This document shows, piece by piece, positions 23,451 through 35,012 of a stretch of 64,000 nt of DNA. The notes beneath the pieces are model-generated. The model ran no database searches, was not told the origin of the DNA, and saw only the letters and a program-made list of their open reading frames with translations. A program made the translations under genes and the position numbers. Source of the stretch: Osedax fenrisi (taxonomy: Eukaryota > Annelida > Polychaeta > Sabellida > Siboglinidae); assembly GCA_964019155.1 (NCBI GenBank), contig OZ025242.1:69652220-69716219 (forward strand), in the 5' to 3' direction. Each line of letters opens with the position of its first letter. Within the stretch, counting starts at the first letter, position 1.

Positions 23451-25044
23451 CATATTAAATACATACAACGTGTTATAACACGTTGTATGTTGGTATACCT
23501 TATAACGTGTTCTTCAATAAATGATATAGAATAAATTTATTGACATTTAATGATACCAACGATGAATCTTTTAGTGTATACATTGGTTGTACACACGCTG
23601 GTATACCAGCGTTTATTTAATCTGAAATTATACTATGAGCCATTACATACTATAGAGAAATATACATTATTACAATATACTATTTTTCAACTAAAAATAA
23701 TCAGCGACCTTTACTTTCGAATGTTAAACATGAATATAGTAAATTATCAAATATACAAAAAATAAATTATTAATATATTATTAATTATTATTATTTAGAA
23801 TTATCATATTTATTAAAATGATTTTATATTTCTATATAATATATAATTTTGAATTATAAATCAATTATTATATAAAATATATTATCAAAATAATGTCTTT
23901 GTTTTCAACAAATGTATATAATGGTTTTTGAAAATAAATCACTATAATTGATATATCATAATTGTTAACAATGAATTAATTTCAATATTAACAAAAGATA
24001 TTTTATTAACAAATATATAATTAAAATTAATTTATAAAATGATATTATAAAATATTGATATAAAATAAATATAATAACCAAATGATATGATATAATAAAA
24101 TGTATCTGTTTAAATAATTGTCTTAGTAGATACGTATCGTAGATACTATTTATGACTAATAGATACGATTACAAATACTTTTGTAATTTTTATAATAGAT
24201 ACAAATACAAATACAAATGTATCTACGATACTGATTTTTTGCCTTACTAGATTCTGTATCGGCGATACTGCCCAGCTCTGCATATATGTGCATACCTAAT
24301 CAGATCACATAGGACTAGGATCTATACCTACGACTTTACATATAATTTACACTCAGCCCTTATAACTCTTTATGGCGAGGAGTTATATAGGGTGACACCC
24401 CCCCCCCAATTATCAGCTCATCCTCGTATATTCTTCTTATCTATTGCACTAATTTGTTATCCCATGTCCCACACAAATATATCTCCAAACATAAAACATA
24501 TAACTCTATTGTACAGGATTAGCAGCTCTTCCTGTATATATATATATATATTTCCCCATAGGTGAAATAATTACTTTAGTTACTAATTCATTAACATTTA
24601 TAAATGCTTTTATAAGCTTGCTTATAAATCTTAATTAAAATAAGAGAGTTAAACAAATTAAAACTATATATATAATATGATATCTATTGAATATTAATGT
24701 TATTTAAAAATATGCATATCACCATGATAATATTTATATTTAATTATATATATAATATCCCAATATATAGGATATCCCACTATAATTATTTGTTTAGTAA
24801 TGTAATGTCCCTTTTTATTATGATTATTATAGATGGGTGACAAGAGCCTTGTTTGTTCTATACATAGATGTTTACAAATAAGTGATATATCTCATATAGG
24901 GTAATATAGGCTATAGGACAATGGGGACAATGGGCGTGTTTTACAAATGTATAGCCTTTTATCTAATACATTTAGAGATGAAATAATGTTTGTTTTGTAG
25001 AGTATTTATTCTCATATATATTCTCATGCATAATAAATAAGAAT

Positions 25045-25086
<42 letters not shown>

Positions 25087-25196
25087 ACATAAGAATTCTC
25101 ACGTGTAACCATTACTTTTTTTTATATTTTAATCTACTTTTTACCATAAATTTCATATTAGATTATTCATTTCAGAAAAGTATTAATATCAGTTAA

Positions 25197-25515
25197 AATG
25201 ATTATATTGTCGACTAATTTAATTCTACATATTTCTTCCATATGTATACCATACCGTGGTGACGACTTAACAACAATTGAATCACTGCCGCCACCTATGT
25301 TTCGTATGAGATCACTAACAGTGGATGTTATCCTCTGTGCTACATCTGTTCGGCATGCATAAACCACTGCGCTTCGTTATTTAGTGTAAACCCAATGTTA
25401 ATTTTTGAACCATGTCGATTTGGGTATCAATTCATATCTATTTTTTCTTCCATATATTTATTTATTTATTCTTGTGTTTACCTAATAAACTATATATAAT
25501 TATTATTATCTACGC
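25197..25515 (+). mobile_element. LINE 3' end, family A, copy 1
   Basis: A short open stretch ends ATSVRHA before TAA at 25359-25361. A 3' segment follows with ACCCAATGTTAATTTTTG, ACCATGTCGATTTGGGTATC, CCTAATAAACTATATA and an ATT tail. The same 3' segment occurs at 41243-41399 (+) and about 26731-26880 (-). Family name not determined. Confidence 0.65.
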
Positions 25516-25612
25516 GTAATGTAATTCTTCTCATAGCTTGTAGTAATGTTAACGTAGATTAGTGAATAAATGTAACTATAGTTTATAAACCGTCATATAT
25601 GTATAGAGAATT

Positions 25613-25806
25613 GTGATGCAATTACAAATGATGACGGCAAGAATGCGGCGAGTTAGAGGAACACCGCGACGTTGCACTTGGCTCGACGATATAAACGAAT
25701 ATTTCTCTAAAGATATCGCGAATATGCAACTAGATGCTAGAGACGGAGCGAGATGGAGAATAGCTAGGGGTCGCCAGGGGTCAGCTTCGATTCGACGGCA
25801 CAAGGT
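25613..25806 (+). pseudogene. Non-LTR retrotransposon C-terminal fragment (WLDDI motif)
   Basis: Open stretch with RMRRVRGTPRRCTWLDDI, then ARDGARWRIA. The pattern R-RG-PR--W-DDI followed by RD---W is common at the C-terminus of RTE-like and related non-LTR polyproteins. It has no start context and stands alone, so it is a fragment. A host exon is an alternative, since AAG-GTAACG could be a donor at 25804. Confidence 0.45.
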
Positions 25807-26379
25807 AACGAGGTCATCATATATTTAATCATATTTAATTAATATATTATGCATTCCGATATTAAATAAGTGAGGATGATAAATAAAAAATAATAAAAAA
25901 TAAGTCCATTATTTATTATTTGATGCGGCGTAATTCATCGCTTCTGATATTCGGGTTCTCCTTTTTAAAGGGGGAGCGAATTACATATAGTTATATATAT
26001 ATTTTTACATGGTATATATAAATTAATACTAGGTATAATACTAAGATTAATTAAAGTTGGTAATGTAATTTTGAATATTGATAAGAAATTAATATTTAGT
26101 ATTAATAAAATCGATATGATTATAATGTAATGTATTACAGAATTATGATCGAGAAATAAAATTAGAAAACAAATTTAAGACAAATTTTGAATACAAAATG
26201 GTGATCATCGGTGTATTTTAAATATAGACGTTTAGAAGTGTATATATATATATTGTATTACATTTAGTATCATCAAAGAGTAATATATCGCTGTACAATA
26301 ATGTATGTGATAAACTATTAGAATATTGTTCTCTCGATAAAATAACACACGTGTTACTCGTATATGTACCTCTCTTTAG

Positions 26380-26572
26380 AATCACTAACGCGTTATTTCG
26401 AGAAGGCGTCGCATCCAGTTTACTATCGAAGGAAGACAAAGACTTTCTCATATTGCTATATCTAATAATATTTAGATTGATAATTTTCCACAGAGAATTC
26501 GCCGATATAAATAAATTAACTGACGATTACGACCATATCGGAATATTAGTGAATCGTTGCTTTATTAACACG
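26380..26572 (+). CDS. Possible exon, strand uncertain
   Basis: After a good acceptor (CCTCTCTTTAG) an open frame runs REGVASSLLSKEDKDFLILL, FADINKLTDDYDHIGILVN and reaches a possible donor AC-GTAAAC. The minus strand is also open over the same bases (NMRKSLSSFDSKLDATPSRN, donor GTACAT at about 26372) and could continue the LRR gene. Neither reading is recognised, and their phases do not decide the strand. Confidence 0.25.
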
Positions 26573-26730
26573 TAAACCTAAATTCGTAGGCACTTTTGAA
26601 TTCGCAGATATCCGTGTTCATGTTCAACAGTTGCGATTCTATCTGTCGAGTGCTGACGGCTGTTGGATGTGGCGGTAGTGAGTCGTAAGCGCAATAACAT
26701 ATATATATATATGTTTCTTACTGAAATAAT

Positions 26731-26880
26731 AATATATAGTTTATTAGGTAAACAAAAATATGGGAAAAAAATAGATATAAATTGATACCCAAATCGACAT
26801 GATACAACAATTAACATTGGCTTTATATTTAATAACAAAACGCCTAGGTTTATGCAGCGCCGAACACAAAAGAAATGAAA
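26731..26880 (-). mobile_element. LINE 3' end, family A, copy 2
   Basis: The reverse complement carries GCCAATGTTAATTGTTGTAT, CATGTCGATTTGGGTATCAA and CCTAATAAACTATATATTAT, the same order as at 25197-25515. Confidence 0.65.
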
Positions 26881-27518
26881 CAATATTTCAAAATACTCGT
26901 TCAATAGTAAACGTGTACAATCGATTGAGCTCAAAGAATATATTTGATTTAATCGATAGATTTTATATTTAACGGTGTAATTGTGCTAAATGTATTATTC
27001 TAAAATGGCGGCATTAAGAGATATAAAGCTTCCGCTAATATAAACGGGGTGTAACCGACCGTTGCCTGCCGTCAGGGGCCTCATGGTAATGGTGTTAGGA
27101 TGTCGACGTTCGGATGAGCTGAAGTGTAGCTTGACCTACTCGCGCGAAGGTATGGGCTCGTTAGATATCTATATTCTCTACCTACATATCTCAATCGTAT
27201 ATATTTATATAAACTAAAATAGTTACTATAAAATCATAGATACGATGTTATATCGTATATTGATGTGATAAAACCTTTTCTTAAATATTTAAAGTATTCA
27301 ATTAACTAGTACTATCTAAGATTAATAAAATAAGTGATTTCGGAAGTATTATAAAACATATTAATCGTCGATTATAATCGCGGCTAATAATAATTAAATA
27401 GATATCAACGATTAGAATATCAATATATAGTTCACGTAAATCTATATCGTGTAGAAATGTTCGATAACGAGCGTTATCATAATATTATTTATAAATAATA
27501 TCGCCGAATATAGACGTA

Positions 27519-27551
<33 letters not shown>

Positions 27552-27570
27552 ATAATAGAAGTATATTAAC

Positions 27571-27723
27571 TCCGTCGAGGAAGGCTAATTTGGTGAGCGT
27601 GTGTTTTAAATCGTAGTAAAGTCTTTGCTGCGTATCGGTACTCAAGTGTTGTCCACGTTTATCTTGCAGCGGATTGCCGTAGACACTGTATTCGTAAAGT
27701 TCCGATAACGCCATTACGTTGAA
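27571..27723 (-). CDS. LRR gene exon (C-cap)
   Basis: 153 bp, phase 0, acceptor CGACTCGCAG, donor GTTAAT. Encodes LSELYEYSVYGNPLQDKR then LTKLAFLDG, matching the NPL...LDG signature that closes SDS22-type repeat domains. The coding continues after this donor, but the next exon is not identified. Confidence 0.75.
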
Positions 27724-29822
27724 CTGCGAGTCGAGTTTAATAGTCGGATAGTATAGTATAGTATTACGTTAGGGCATTATATAGTATAGTATTTATTATA
27801 GTATTATATAGATGTTCTATTGTATAGTATAGTATTGTATTATAGTATTATGTAGATGTTATATTTTTGTTAAGTATTATATAGAAGAGTAGTATATTAA
27901 AGTATTCTAAACAATATTATGGAAGCGATGATAAAAAATACAAAACTAGGGATGTTCAAATTAAACGGATTCGAATATAAGGTAGATATTATTTTTCCTT
28001 ACTATCCATATGTAGTATACTACTAAACCGAGATTCATAATTTATATTCTATTCGTATGACACGTGTAATAATATTTGTGTACGAGAGGTTCGTCGTTAA
28101 CGTATTGATACAGAGTTAATTCGCCGTCGTTTATTAATATTGATATTTAACAAAATATGTAGTACATGCTACACGAATAACTAATATATATATATATATA
28201 TATATATTAATGCTAATAATTGATACTACAATAATTCAATTAAATATAATAATATGCATAAATGTATGATATTTAATAATTATTTGACTTCGGCTAAATC
28301 TTTAATGACTAGTGAATACACTATATTAGGATCATAATAGAAGACTGTTACAGACAAACCAGTTCAGTAGAAGATACGATTCGATTGCACGACACATCGA
28401 GCGTTTCTACGAGTGGAAAGTAATCTTCAATCTCCAGTAACGAGGAAATTGTGTTATTGGAAACATTTAACGAGGTCAAGCTAATAATATGACCTACAGA
28501 CTGCAGCGAAGTAATCCGATTATTCGATAGATTCAAACTCTGTGAAATTTATGTAAATAAAATAATGTGGATGGGTATCTAAATAATATTTATAATAATA
28601 TTAAATATATAAATATAAAGTATGTATTCACTATCGATAATTATGAATTTATAATTAATATTTGTTATGCAATATAATTTTATTAATTATATACAAATTA
28701 AGGTTGTGCGGAAAAAAAAATACTAACAACTAAAGACGATAAACTCTTCAAAACGGAGGAATCTTTTATCAGATTATCAGAGAAATCGATGTCTTGCAAC
28801 TGAAACATGAGATTAGGTCATTCAGTGGTCATGGCATAATAAGATGGCTAAGATAAGAGGTAGAAGGTAGTAGACCTACTTAATATGGAATACACGTCTA
28901 ACACATGAGAGGAGTAACTTAAGATAAGGTATCTTATTAAAATACTTTTACTTCTAGACGTAACTTATATAGAAGTACTTTACGTAAATGAGGTAACTAT
29001 ATTGAGGTAACTTGTGGTAAAGTAACTAATAGTAAAGTAACTCATGGTGAATAATTTGTAGTAAAGTAACTAATAGTAAAGTAATCACGGTGAAGTAACT
29101 AATAGTAAAGTAACCAAGGTTAAGTAACTAATAGTAAAGTAACCAAGGTTAAGTAACTCATGGTGAGTAAATAGTGGTCAAGTATCTCATGACAAAGTGA
29201 CTAATGGTGACTCATAATGAAGAGGCTTACATGAATGTGTATTGCAGACTTATATTTAATAAAAGTATCTATATTAATCATATTATAATACATTTAGTAA
29301 TATAAATATCGCATAATATGAATTAATTCAATTCAATTCAATTTATTTTAAAGACTCTTTGTGCCATAGCAATCAAGCGTCTAAAGTAAAAACAAAAAAC
29401 AATATAACGGAACATAAACGAAAATAATAAACTAATAATAATATAAATAGGAATACAGAAAGTACTCAACATTAATATAAATTGTAAATAAAATTGTAGA
29501 TATTGATAAATAGTGATAAAAAAAAATGATCAGGGAAATGCAATAGTAAATAGATATGTTTTTAATAGAGATTTAAAAGAGGTGGTGTATTGAGTGGAGC
29601 GTAGATTATGTGGTAGTTTATTCCATAGATAAGGGGCCGATATGTGCCATGCACGAATATTAGTGGTATGTAGATTAAGCTTAGAGGGTAGATGTAGAAG
29701 GTAAGAAGTAGTTGAACGGAGAGAGATAGTGTGAGTAGGAATAGAGATTAAGGAAGATACAAATAGAATTACAAATATATATATATATATACTATATATG
29801 TATGTTTCTATACACATATTTA

Positions 29823-29865
<43 letters not shown>

Positions 29866-32800
29866 AAAGTAATATATACATATATAGTAAAATAATAGAT
29901 TCTGCGACATCTTCTGAATGCACTCTGAAGGACATAACTCAAATGGAATATAAATCTATTTAGCATATAACAACACGTTCAAGGATGCAGAGAACACATG
30001 GAGATTGAAGACGTGGAAAGGGAGCTAATAGGGGCATTCGTAATCTTATATATAATTATAGTATGTTATTTTATTTTGACGGAGTCCTTTCATGCCGTCC
30101 AGTAACTTATATGAAGTTTTTACTTATAACCATACGGCTCAAATGTCCCTTCGAAGCCGTTCTCTACTGAAGCGTAATAATTATAATCGAATTATATAAG
30201 ATCGCTTCTAAATATTATTTTAAGATATATTCTACGAGGTTCGATCCCGCGTCCTACTGTCTTCGATTCAGACGCCTTAACCTGCTGAGCTACACATATA
30301 AGAATAGCATTGCAAGAAGATATGTTAACGATGGCGTGTGTTAACAAAGGGTGCCACCTGTTAACACATCAGATAAGCAGTTGTACACGCCGCGTACAAC
30401 TGCTTATCCACTGTTATTGTATCATAGAACACGCGTTGATTGACAGCTTCACCGTATTGGCAGGCCGCATCATTTGTAAGGTATGATGCCCCTTGCGTTG
30501 GCTACACGTAGCACTATACAATGTACATTGTACACTGTACATTGTACACTGTACATTGTACAGTGTACATTGTACAGTGTACAGTGTTCAGCGCTACACA
30601 TAGGTTCTATTCCTAGCAATCACTAATAAACATACAAAAGCTCGGCCTTTTTCATTAGCATTTACTCGCTGTAAACAATATAGATGATGTGGTAATGTTA
30701 GCGCCATGACAACCTTCTGACAGCGTGATATTTCATCGATCTTCGCGATTCTGTTCGATTTAATGAGTAATTCGACGAGATTTGTGCACGCGTTCAGCGC
30801 CTGTGTGGGAACGGTGCGATGAAACAGTATACATACGCACAGCTAGCGCGAGATGAGTTATGTCCTTGGTCAAAGAACTTAGTAAATCTAATAGTCAGTA
30901 TCGTATGAATTATGGATGCTCTGCGAAACGGGTAACCATAGTGAATTTCTCATTAATAAATTAGATATACGTTTATGAATTAGATTTCTATTCAATAAAT
31001 TAGATTTATATTCAACGAATTAAAATAAATCGGATATATATTTAATCGATTAGAATACGCGAATAGAAATTCAATTAGTATATCAAATGAGAAGTATTCT
31101 AAACTATTTAACGATGAAGATGTTAATCGCGGCATCAGAGTCCCGTAGTCACCTGTTACTAACGGCTATACTCTCGATACGATTGGAGGACAAGTCCAAG
31201 TAGACGAGTTGAGAGCACGGAGTGAACTCTCGTAACGTGATCGTGTTCAGATGATTCTCGTCTAGTCGTAGTCGCTTCAATTTCTTCAAATTCTGCAGCG
31301 CTTTGCCTACGTTCGGTGACAGCGTGTTATACGTGTCCACTTTTATGTCCACTTTGTATGATTATACGACTAATTCATAGGTCAGATATTGAATCGCTCT
31401 GGCTCAGTAATACATTATTAATCCGTTTAATTAGTGATCTAAATTAATGAATACATTGATAATTATATTATCACAGTCCCAACGTACCACAATACCATCC
31501 ATCGATATAGAGATGGTTTATTCATGTATGCTTATACATGTAAATGCAGATGGAATGTTGGTACGTTGGTATGTTGCTGCATTTTTTGTAACATACCAGC
31601 GTACCATAATACCATCTGCATTTATATGTATAAGCATACAGATGGGACTGTGGAACTGTGGGACGTTACGAAAAACATACCCTTAATCTATATTTATACA
31701 GATAAATATGTGCAATATATAAAAATTTACGAATAAAATATATAGCTTATGTATATTTATATATATATATATTTTATTATATTTTCCTGGGCCCCTCACA
31801 GTTAATTATAACATGTACAAATCTATGATTTCTTGTGGGGTCCATTTGTATCCGCTATTTGTATTATATTCGATATATATATATATATACGTGATTCAAT
31901 AAATAAATATTATTATTATATATATATATATATAAGTGTTGTGTCTGGACAAACTGTTCCCCGATATAATGTGTTCCTGATTACGTGATTTTTACGGGAT
32001 AGAACTACCCAAACTATAGTAATAACTAAAGCTATAGTAATATCTAATATATAATATCTAATCTAAATGAGCCCTATCCGTTGCTACTAGAGGCGCTGGA
32101 ACGATTTTGTATGTAGGAGGGACCACAAATCAAAATAAATGTTGTGGTAAAAGTGGGGGGGGGTAATACATAAGAGGTCCCCCTAGATTTTAAAGTGGGG
32201 AGACATATCCCCCCGTCCCACCTGTTTCAGTGCCCCAAGATGCTACAACATATGACCTGAACAAAACCTCTTACAATGTATACGTGTAATTAAAGTTGAT
32301 TATGTTTGTAAACGTGTCGGATCAACAAAGGTTACCCTTATTCAATATATGACCTGACATACCTACACCAGTGCCTTTTGAGGATTTGAAGGGGGGGGGG
32401 CAAATTCCAACAACATTATATTGTTTCAATTGAATATGAAAAACAATCTAATAAAATAAACTACTGATTTATAATAAATAAATAGGATTACGATATAATT
32501 TATTATGACGAAATATGAGTTTTCCGTGCGCAAAAATGTTATAAAGAGAAGGATAAAAAATAATATCGTGGGGGGGATTTTCGCACAAAATACCTCTTAA
32601 AAAGGGCATTAACCTGAACCCTCGGCGCAACATCAAGGTGCCGGTGCATAAAGCTATAGGAATGTGCTAGAAAGCAGTCCGAGTTAACTACCTCGCTGTA
32701 TAAAAGGTTACATCTAATCGAGGCCAGCGTTATTATAAAGCGGTATCGAAGCAAATGCGCAAGTAATACATAAACAAAGAAAAGTAGAAGTTGAACTCTG

Positions 32801-35012
32801 CTACTAATGATAATTATCAATATTAACAGATTTTGATTTTATACTTTTTTATATTATTTAATAAATATCACTAAAATGAGCATAATTCTAAAATGCATAC
32901 ATCCAGGGTGCACTATGTATGACTCATCGCTAATGAATCACTAGTGACTCACCACTTACCAATGCTTTGAATCTGATTACATTGAAGCTGCACAGTGACT
33001 AATTCGAATAATCTGCAAGTTAAAGAATAGCTGATGTTCAATAATATTTATAAAATAAATTATATTTATGATGGATTAAAATTAATATATATATATATAA
33101 GTATTAATATATATTAATATATAAATCTATTACAAAGAGTATAAATAAGTATAATTAATGATCTGTTATTATCTATAAAATATAAATCTACTATAACAAA
33201 CGTATTTAACTGTGAGATATCTTGAATGCAGTTAGAATATAGTCGCAAGTCTTTTAACATCTAAAATAATACGTACACTTATTATACATGTATTACAAAC
33301 AGAAGTTTATCATACTAATTACATTGAAATTGTATTACAAATATTAATAATAATAGTAATTTTTAGAAACAAATTTTTAAATAAATAGATAGATAGATAT
33401 ATAGTTTATCGATGGTTAAATACACACAAAATGACACGAAACGATAATTTAATAATAAGAAAAAAAAGAATGATGTTTGTAGAAATAATGAATGACTATT
33501 TTGATTACTACTGTACCTATTACATGCACAACCTTATTGTTGATCATGAAGTGGATATCTTCGATGCGGTTACAGGACAAGTTCAATATTCTCAAATGTG
33601 TCAACTGCGATGAAAAACTTAACTTACATTATTGAATTCAAATATTATACATATAAACTATATATTGATATATAAAATGATGATTTCTTGTGAATATTTT
33701 TAATTGGTGGTATATATATGTATATGAGAAATAGTAAATAGTAATAATATAAAATATATAATAGTAATAATATATAATAAACGAATGAAGAATTGAATAG
33801 AAACAAATAAATATAATAATTAGTAACATAAATTTCTATATAGGATTAAAATACTCTCTTTTTCTAAGAGAGGCAAATATTTAGTATTTCTGATACACAT
33901 GGACATATAGCGTGGCTTCGACGCGTAGATAAAGTGTAATCGAATGATTAGTAATTAATTTATATTATTTAATTTTACGGATTATAATATTAGTGTCAGA
34001 ATAAATAATTAATGTGAGTTAGTATACCAGCTATAGCTTTAGTAGCTATACTAGCTATAGCTGTATTAGCTCTACCAGCTATAGCTGTACCTAGTACAGT
34101 ACGATCAGTGATGGGCATGCTATGCATAGCTCCTTTCTTTCGTGATCTGTGATCATTATCGTAATATTTTTACCAGCGATCCAAATTCTGACGATCACGA
34201 TCCTTTATTCATAGCCGATACTCTGTTGATCACAATCACTGTTGTTCACGATCACTGTTGATCATGCTCGAGCCTATTATAGAGTATCGCTGATCGTGCC
34301 CATCACTGAGTACAACGATAGCGTAACGTTACGCACTGATAGTGAACTATAGTAAATAGATACCAAACTAAGGTCGGCTACACGTTCCACTTGCGAACTC
34401 GAGAAGTCGACATCGTAAATCTGGCTGTAATCTTCCGGGAATTTCGACTTCTGAGAGGAATGCAATTAAATAGATTATAAAATATTTAAATAAGAACTAA
34501 AATTAAAAAGTAAAGCGTAAAGCATCAATGTAACGCGAATACTGCGCTATAATCAATAATACGTCGCGAATCTTTATTTAAATTATAAATCACTTTTAAA
34601 ATATAATACATAGGCGTACGACGAAATCGACGTTCTTCGAATATAGATTTATAAATAGAATATTGATAAACCCGAGCCGTTACGTTCGGGCGTACTAACT
34701 ACTTTATCGAGCGTTAGGGTTGCGACCTCTGCTGATCGGCCGCTCTCCGTAGAATTCTCGACGTTCTCCGTTAGTGGACGGCTGCGACTGAGCGGCGAGG
34801 CTCTAGGATGTTTAGCGGCGGGTCTCGGATGTTTAGCGGCGACCCGCCTCGAGGCGGAACCGCAGCGATCGGAGGAGACGGCGGGGGGGATAACATCTTC
34901 GCCGGACGAGGGAGGCTTCACGAGGGAGATGGCAGCGGTTCGGTCGCGCGTTACCGGATTCGTGTTCCGATCGTATATCGTCAGTTTCGCGATCGCTTCT
35001 TTTACACCGGAT
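27571..35012 (-). CDS. Leucine-rich-repeat protein, SDS22-like repeats (gene span, incomplete)
   Basis: Nine minus-strand exons: 34700-35012, 34364-34450, 33533-33604, 32960-33012, 31164-31292, 30714-30800, 28728-28799, 28360-28539 and 27571-27723. Repeats of the LxxLxLSxNxI type recur (LTHLRILNLSCNRIEDI, LVYLDLSSNRIESIA, SLNLSNNRITSL, LVETLDVSCNRI), the 22-24-residue form seen in SDS22, LRRC9 and related intracellular scaffolds. The last exon looks like an LRR C-cap (YGNPLQ...LAFLDG). Most exons begin and end in phase 0, so one or two repeats per exon could be shuffled freely. One exon (32960-33012) does not match its neighbours' phase, so at least one exon is missing from this list. Neither the start codon nor the 3' end was found. 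The family is confident, the orthologue is not. Confidence 0.8.
28360..28539 (-). CDS. LRR gene exon
   Basis: 180 bp, phase 0, acceptor AATTTCACAG, donor GTTTGT. Nearly three repeats: SLNLSNNRITSL, SLTSLNVSNNTISSL and LVETLDVSCNRIVSS. Confidence 0.85.
28728..28799 (-). CDS. LRR gene exon
   Basis: 72 bp, phase 0, acceptor CATGTTTCAG, donor GTTAGT. One repeat: LQDIDFSDNLIKDSSVL. Confidence 0.75.
28950..29225. repeat. Degenerate tandem repeat, GTAACT type
   Basis: About ten imperfect copies of AAGTAACTAATAGTAAAGTA-like units inside an LRR-gene intron. Confidence 0.75.
29320..29760 (-). mobile_element. CR1/L2-like LINE, C-terminal end and 3' tail
   Basis: The minus strand encodes ISLRSTTSYLLHLPSKLNL, APYLWNKLPHNLRST and TSFKSLLKTYLF, then a stop near 29530: the conserved C-terminus of CR1/L2-type reverse transcriptases. 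A short 3' UTR ends in (ATTGA)n at about 29325-29345, the simple tail usual for these elements. It is 5'-truncated, with a TA run at its broken end. Confidence 0.85.
30056..30300 (-). mobile_element. tRNA-derived SINE candidate
   Basis: On the minus strand the head has an A-box-like TAGCTCAGCAGG (near 30292), an anticodon-arm-like GTCTGAATCGAAGAC and a B-box-like GGGATCGAACC (near 30240). An unrelated body follows to about 30056. The cloverleaf is degenerate (acceptor stem poorly paired, no T at position 33), so it is a tRNA-derived mobile sequence rather than a working tRNA. Confidence 0.5.
30372..30408. repeat. 15-bp perfect hairpin arms
   Basis: GATAAGCAGTTGTAC at 30372-30386 and its exact complement at 30394-30408, with a 7-bp loop ACGCCGC. 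Confidence 0.85.
30517..30590. repeat. Self-complementary TGTACA tandem repeat
   Basis: Alternating ATTGTACA and ACTGTACA units; every unit is itself palindromic, so the block can pair in many registers. Confidence 0.85.
30714..30800 (-). CDS. LRR gene exon
   Basis: 87 bp, phase 0, acceptor TTCCCACACAG, donor GTTGTC. One repeat: LVELLIKSNRIAKIDEIS. Confidence 0.75.
31164..31292 (-). CDS. LRR gene exon
   Basis: 129 bp, phase 0, acceptor GCGCTGCAG, donor GTTAGT. Two repeats: LKKLKRLRLDENHLNTI and LVYLDLSSNRIESIA. Confidence 0.8.
31480..31688. mobile_element. MITE-like element, AAGGGTATG family, copy 1
   Basis: Shares CATCGATATAGAGATGGTTT, TTCATGTATGCTTATACATG and the right end ACGTTACGAAAAACATACCC with the copy at 49877-50098. 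The left end appears truncated. Confidence 0.6.
32085..32240 (+). mobile_element. Dispersed repeat with AATCAAAATAAATGTTGTGG, copy 1
   Basis: AGGCGCTGGAACGATTTTGT, AATCAAAATAAATGTTGTGG and GAGGTCCCCCTA occur in the same order at 55810-55945. G-runs differ in length. Class unknown. Confidence 0.65.
32960..33012 (-). CDS. LRR gene exon
   Basis: 53 bp, acceptor TAACTTGCAG, donor GTAAGT (the only standard donor among those located). Encodes LFELVTVQLQCNQIQSI. Its phase does not join directly to the exons listed on either side, so a neighbouring small exon is probably missing or a boundary is off. Confidence 0.6.
33533..33604 (-). CDS. LRR gene exon
   Basis: 72 bp, phase 0, acceptor CATCGCAG, donor GTTGTG. 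One repeat: LTHLRILNLSCNRIEDIHF. Confidence 0.75.
34022..34095. repeat. AGCTATAGCT palindromic tandem repeat
   Basis: Imperfect repeats of AGCTATAGCTGTA/TTAGT lying directly left of the hAT-like MITE at 34106. Confidence 0.8.
34106..34308. mobile_element. hAT-like MITE with CAGTGATGGGCA ends
   Basis: 203 bp bounded by CAGTGATGGGCA and its complement TGCCCATCACTG. The flanking 8-mers are AGTACGAT and AGTACAAC (6 of 8 identical), consistent with an aged 8-bp duplication. The interior is built of TGATCACGATC and GATCACTGTTG repeats. Confidence 0.8.
34364..34450 (-). CDS. LRR gene exon
   Basis: 87 bp, phase 0 at both ends, acceptor TTCCTCTCAG, donor GTATCT. Encodes KFPEDYSQIYDVDFSSSQVE, RVADLSL, an N-terminal cap-like segment before the first clear repeat. 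Confidence 0.65.
34700..35012 (-). CDS. LRR gene, candidate 5' exon (GC-rich, low complexity)
   Basis: 313 bp open between acceptor ACTCCGCAG and donor GTTAGT, ending in phase 0 like the next exon. It encodes a basic, serine- and proline-rich stretch with two copies of an AAKHPR motif and no LRR. Base composition is far more CpG-rich than its surroundings, as expected near a promoter. No ATG occurs in this frame, so the initiator would lie further upstream. It may instead be a separate 5' feature. Confidence 0.45.

Larger units (their letters stand above)
21507..24280. mobile_element. 2.8-kb hAT-like element with CAGAGCTGGGCA ends
   Basis: Bounded by CAGAGCTGGGCA and its exact complement TGCCCAGCTCTG, with a perfect 8-bp duplication CATATATG at 21499-21506 and 24281-24288. 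The subterminal zones consist of ATAGATACAAATACAA-type repeats in opposite orientation, typical of non-autonomous hAT elements. No transposase is seen. Instead the interior holds a degenerate CR1/L2-like reverse transcriptase, MITE-like sequence on each side of it, and the 188-bp element at 22603-22790. It is a nest of successive insertions. Confidence 0.85.
24289..27570. other. Region between the hAT-like element and the LRR gene
   Basis: Mostly AT-rich with LINE 3'-end fragments (25197-25515, 25613-25806, 26731-26880) and one ambiguous open segment (26380-26572). The 3' exons of the LRR gene should lie here or further left but were not identified with confidence. Confidence 0.6.

Noticed and set aside
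30232..30300. Functional tRNA gene
   Set aside because: Acceptor stem barely pairs, the anticodon loop lacks T33, and the 3' side continues into non-tRNA sequence; better as a SINE head.
34649..34921. Initiation at 34921 for the LRR protein
   Set aside because: The codon there is GTG and the frame stays open upstream to a plausible acceptor at 35013, so it is not a start.
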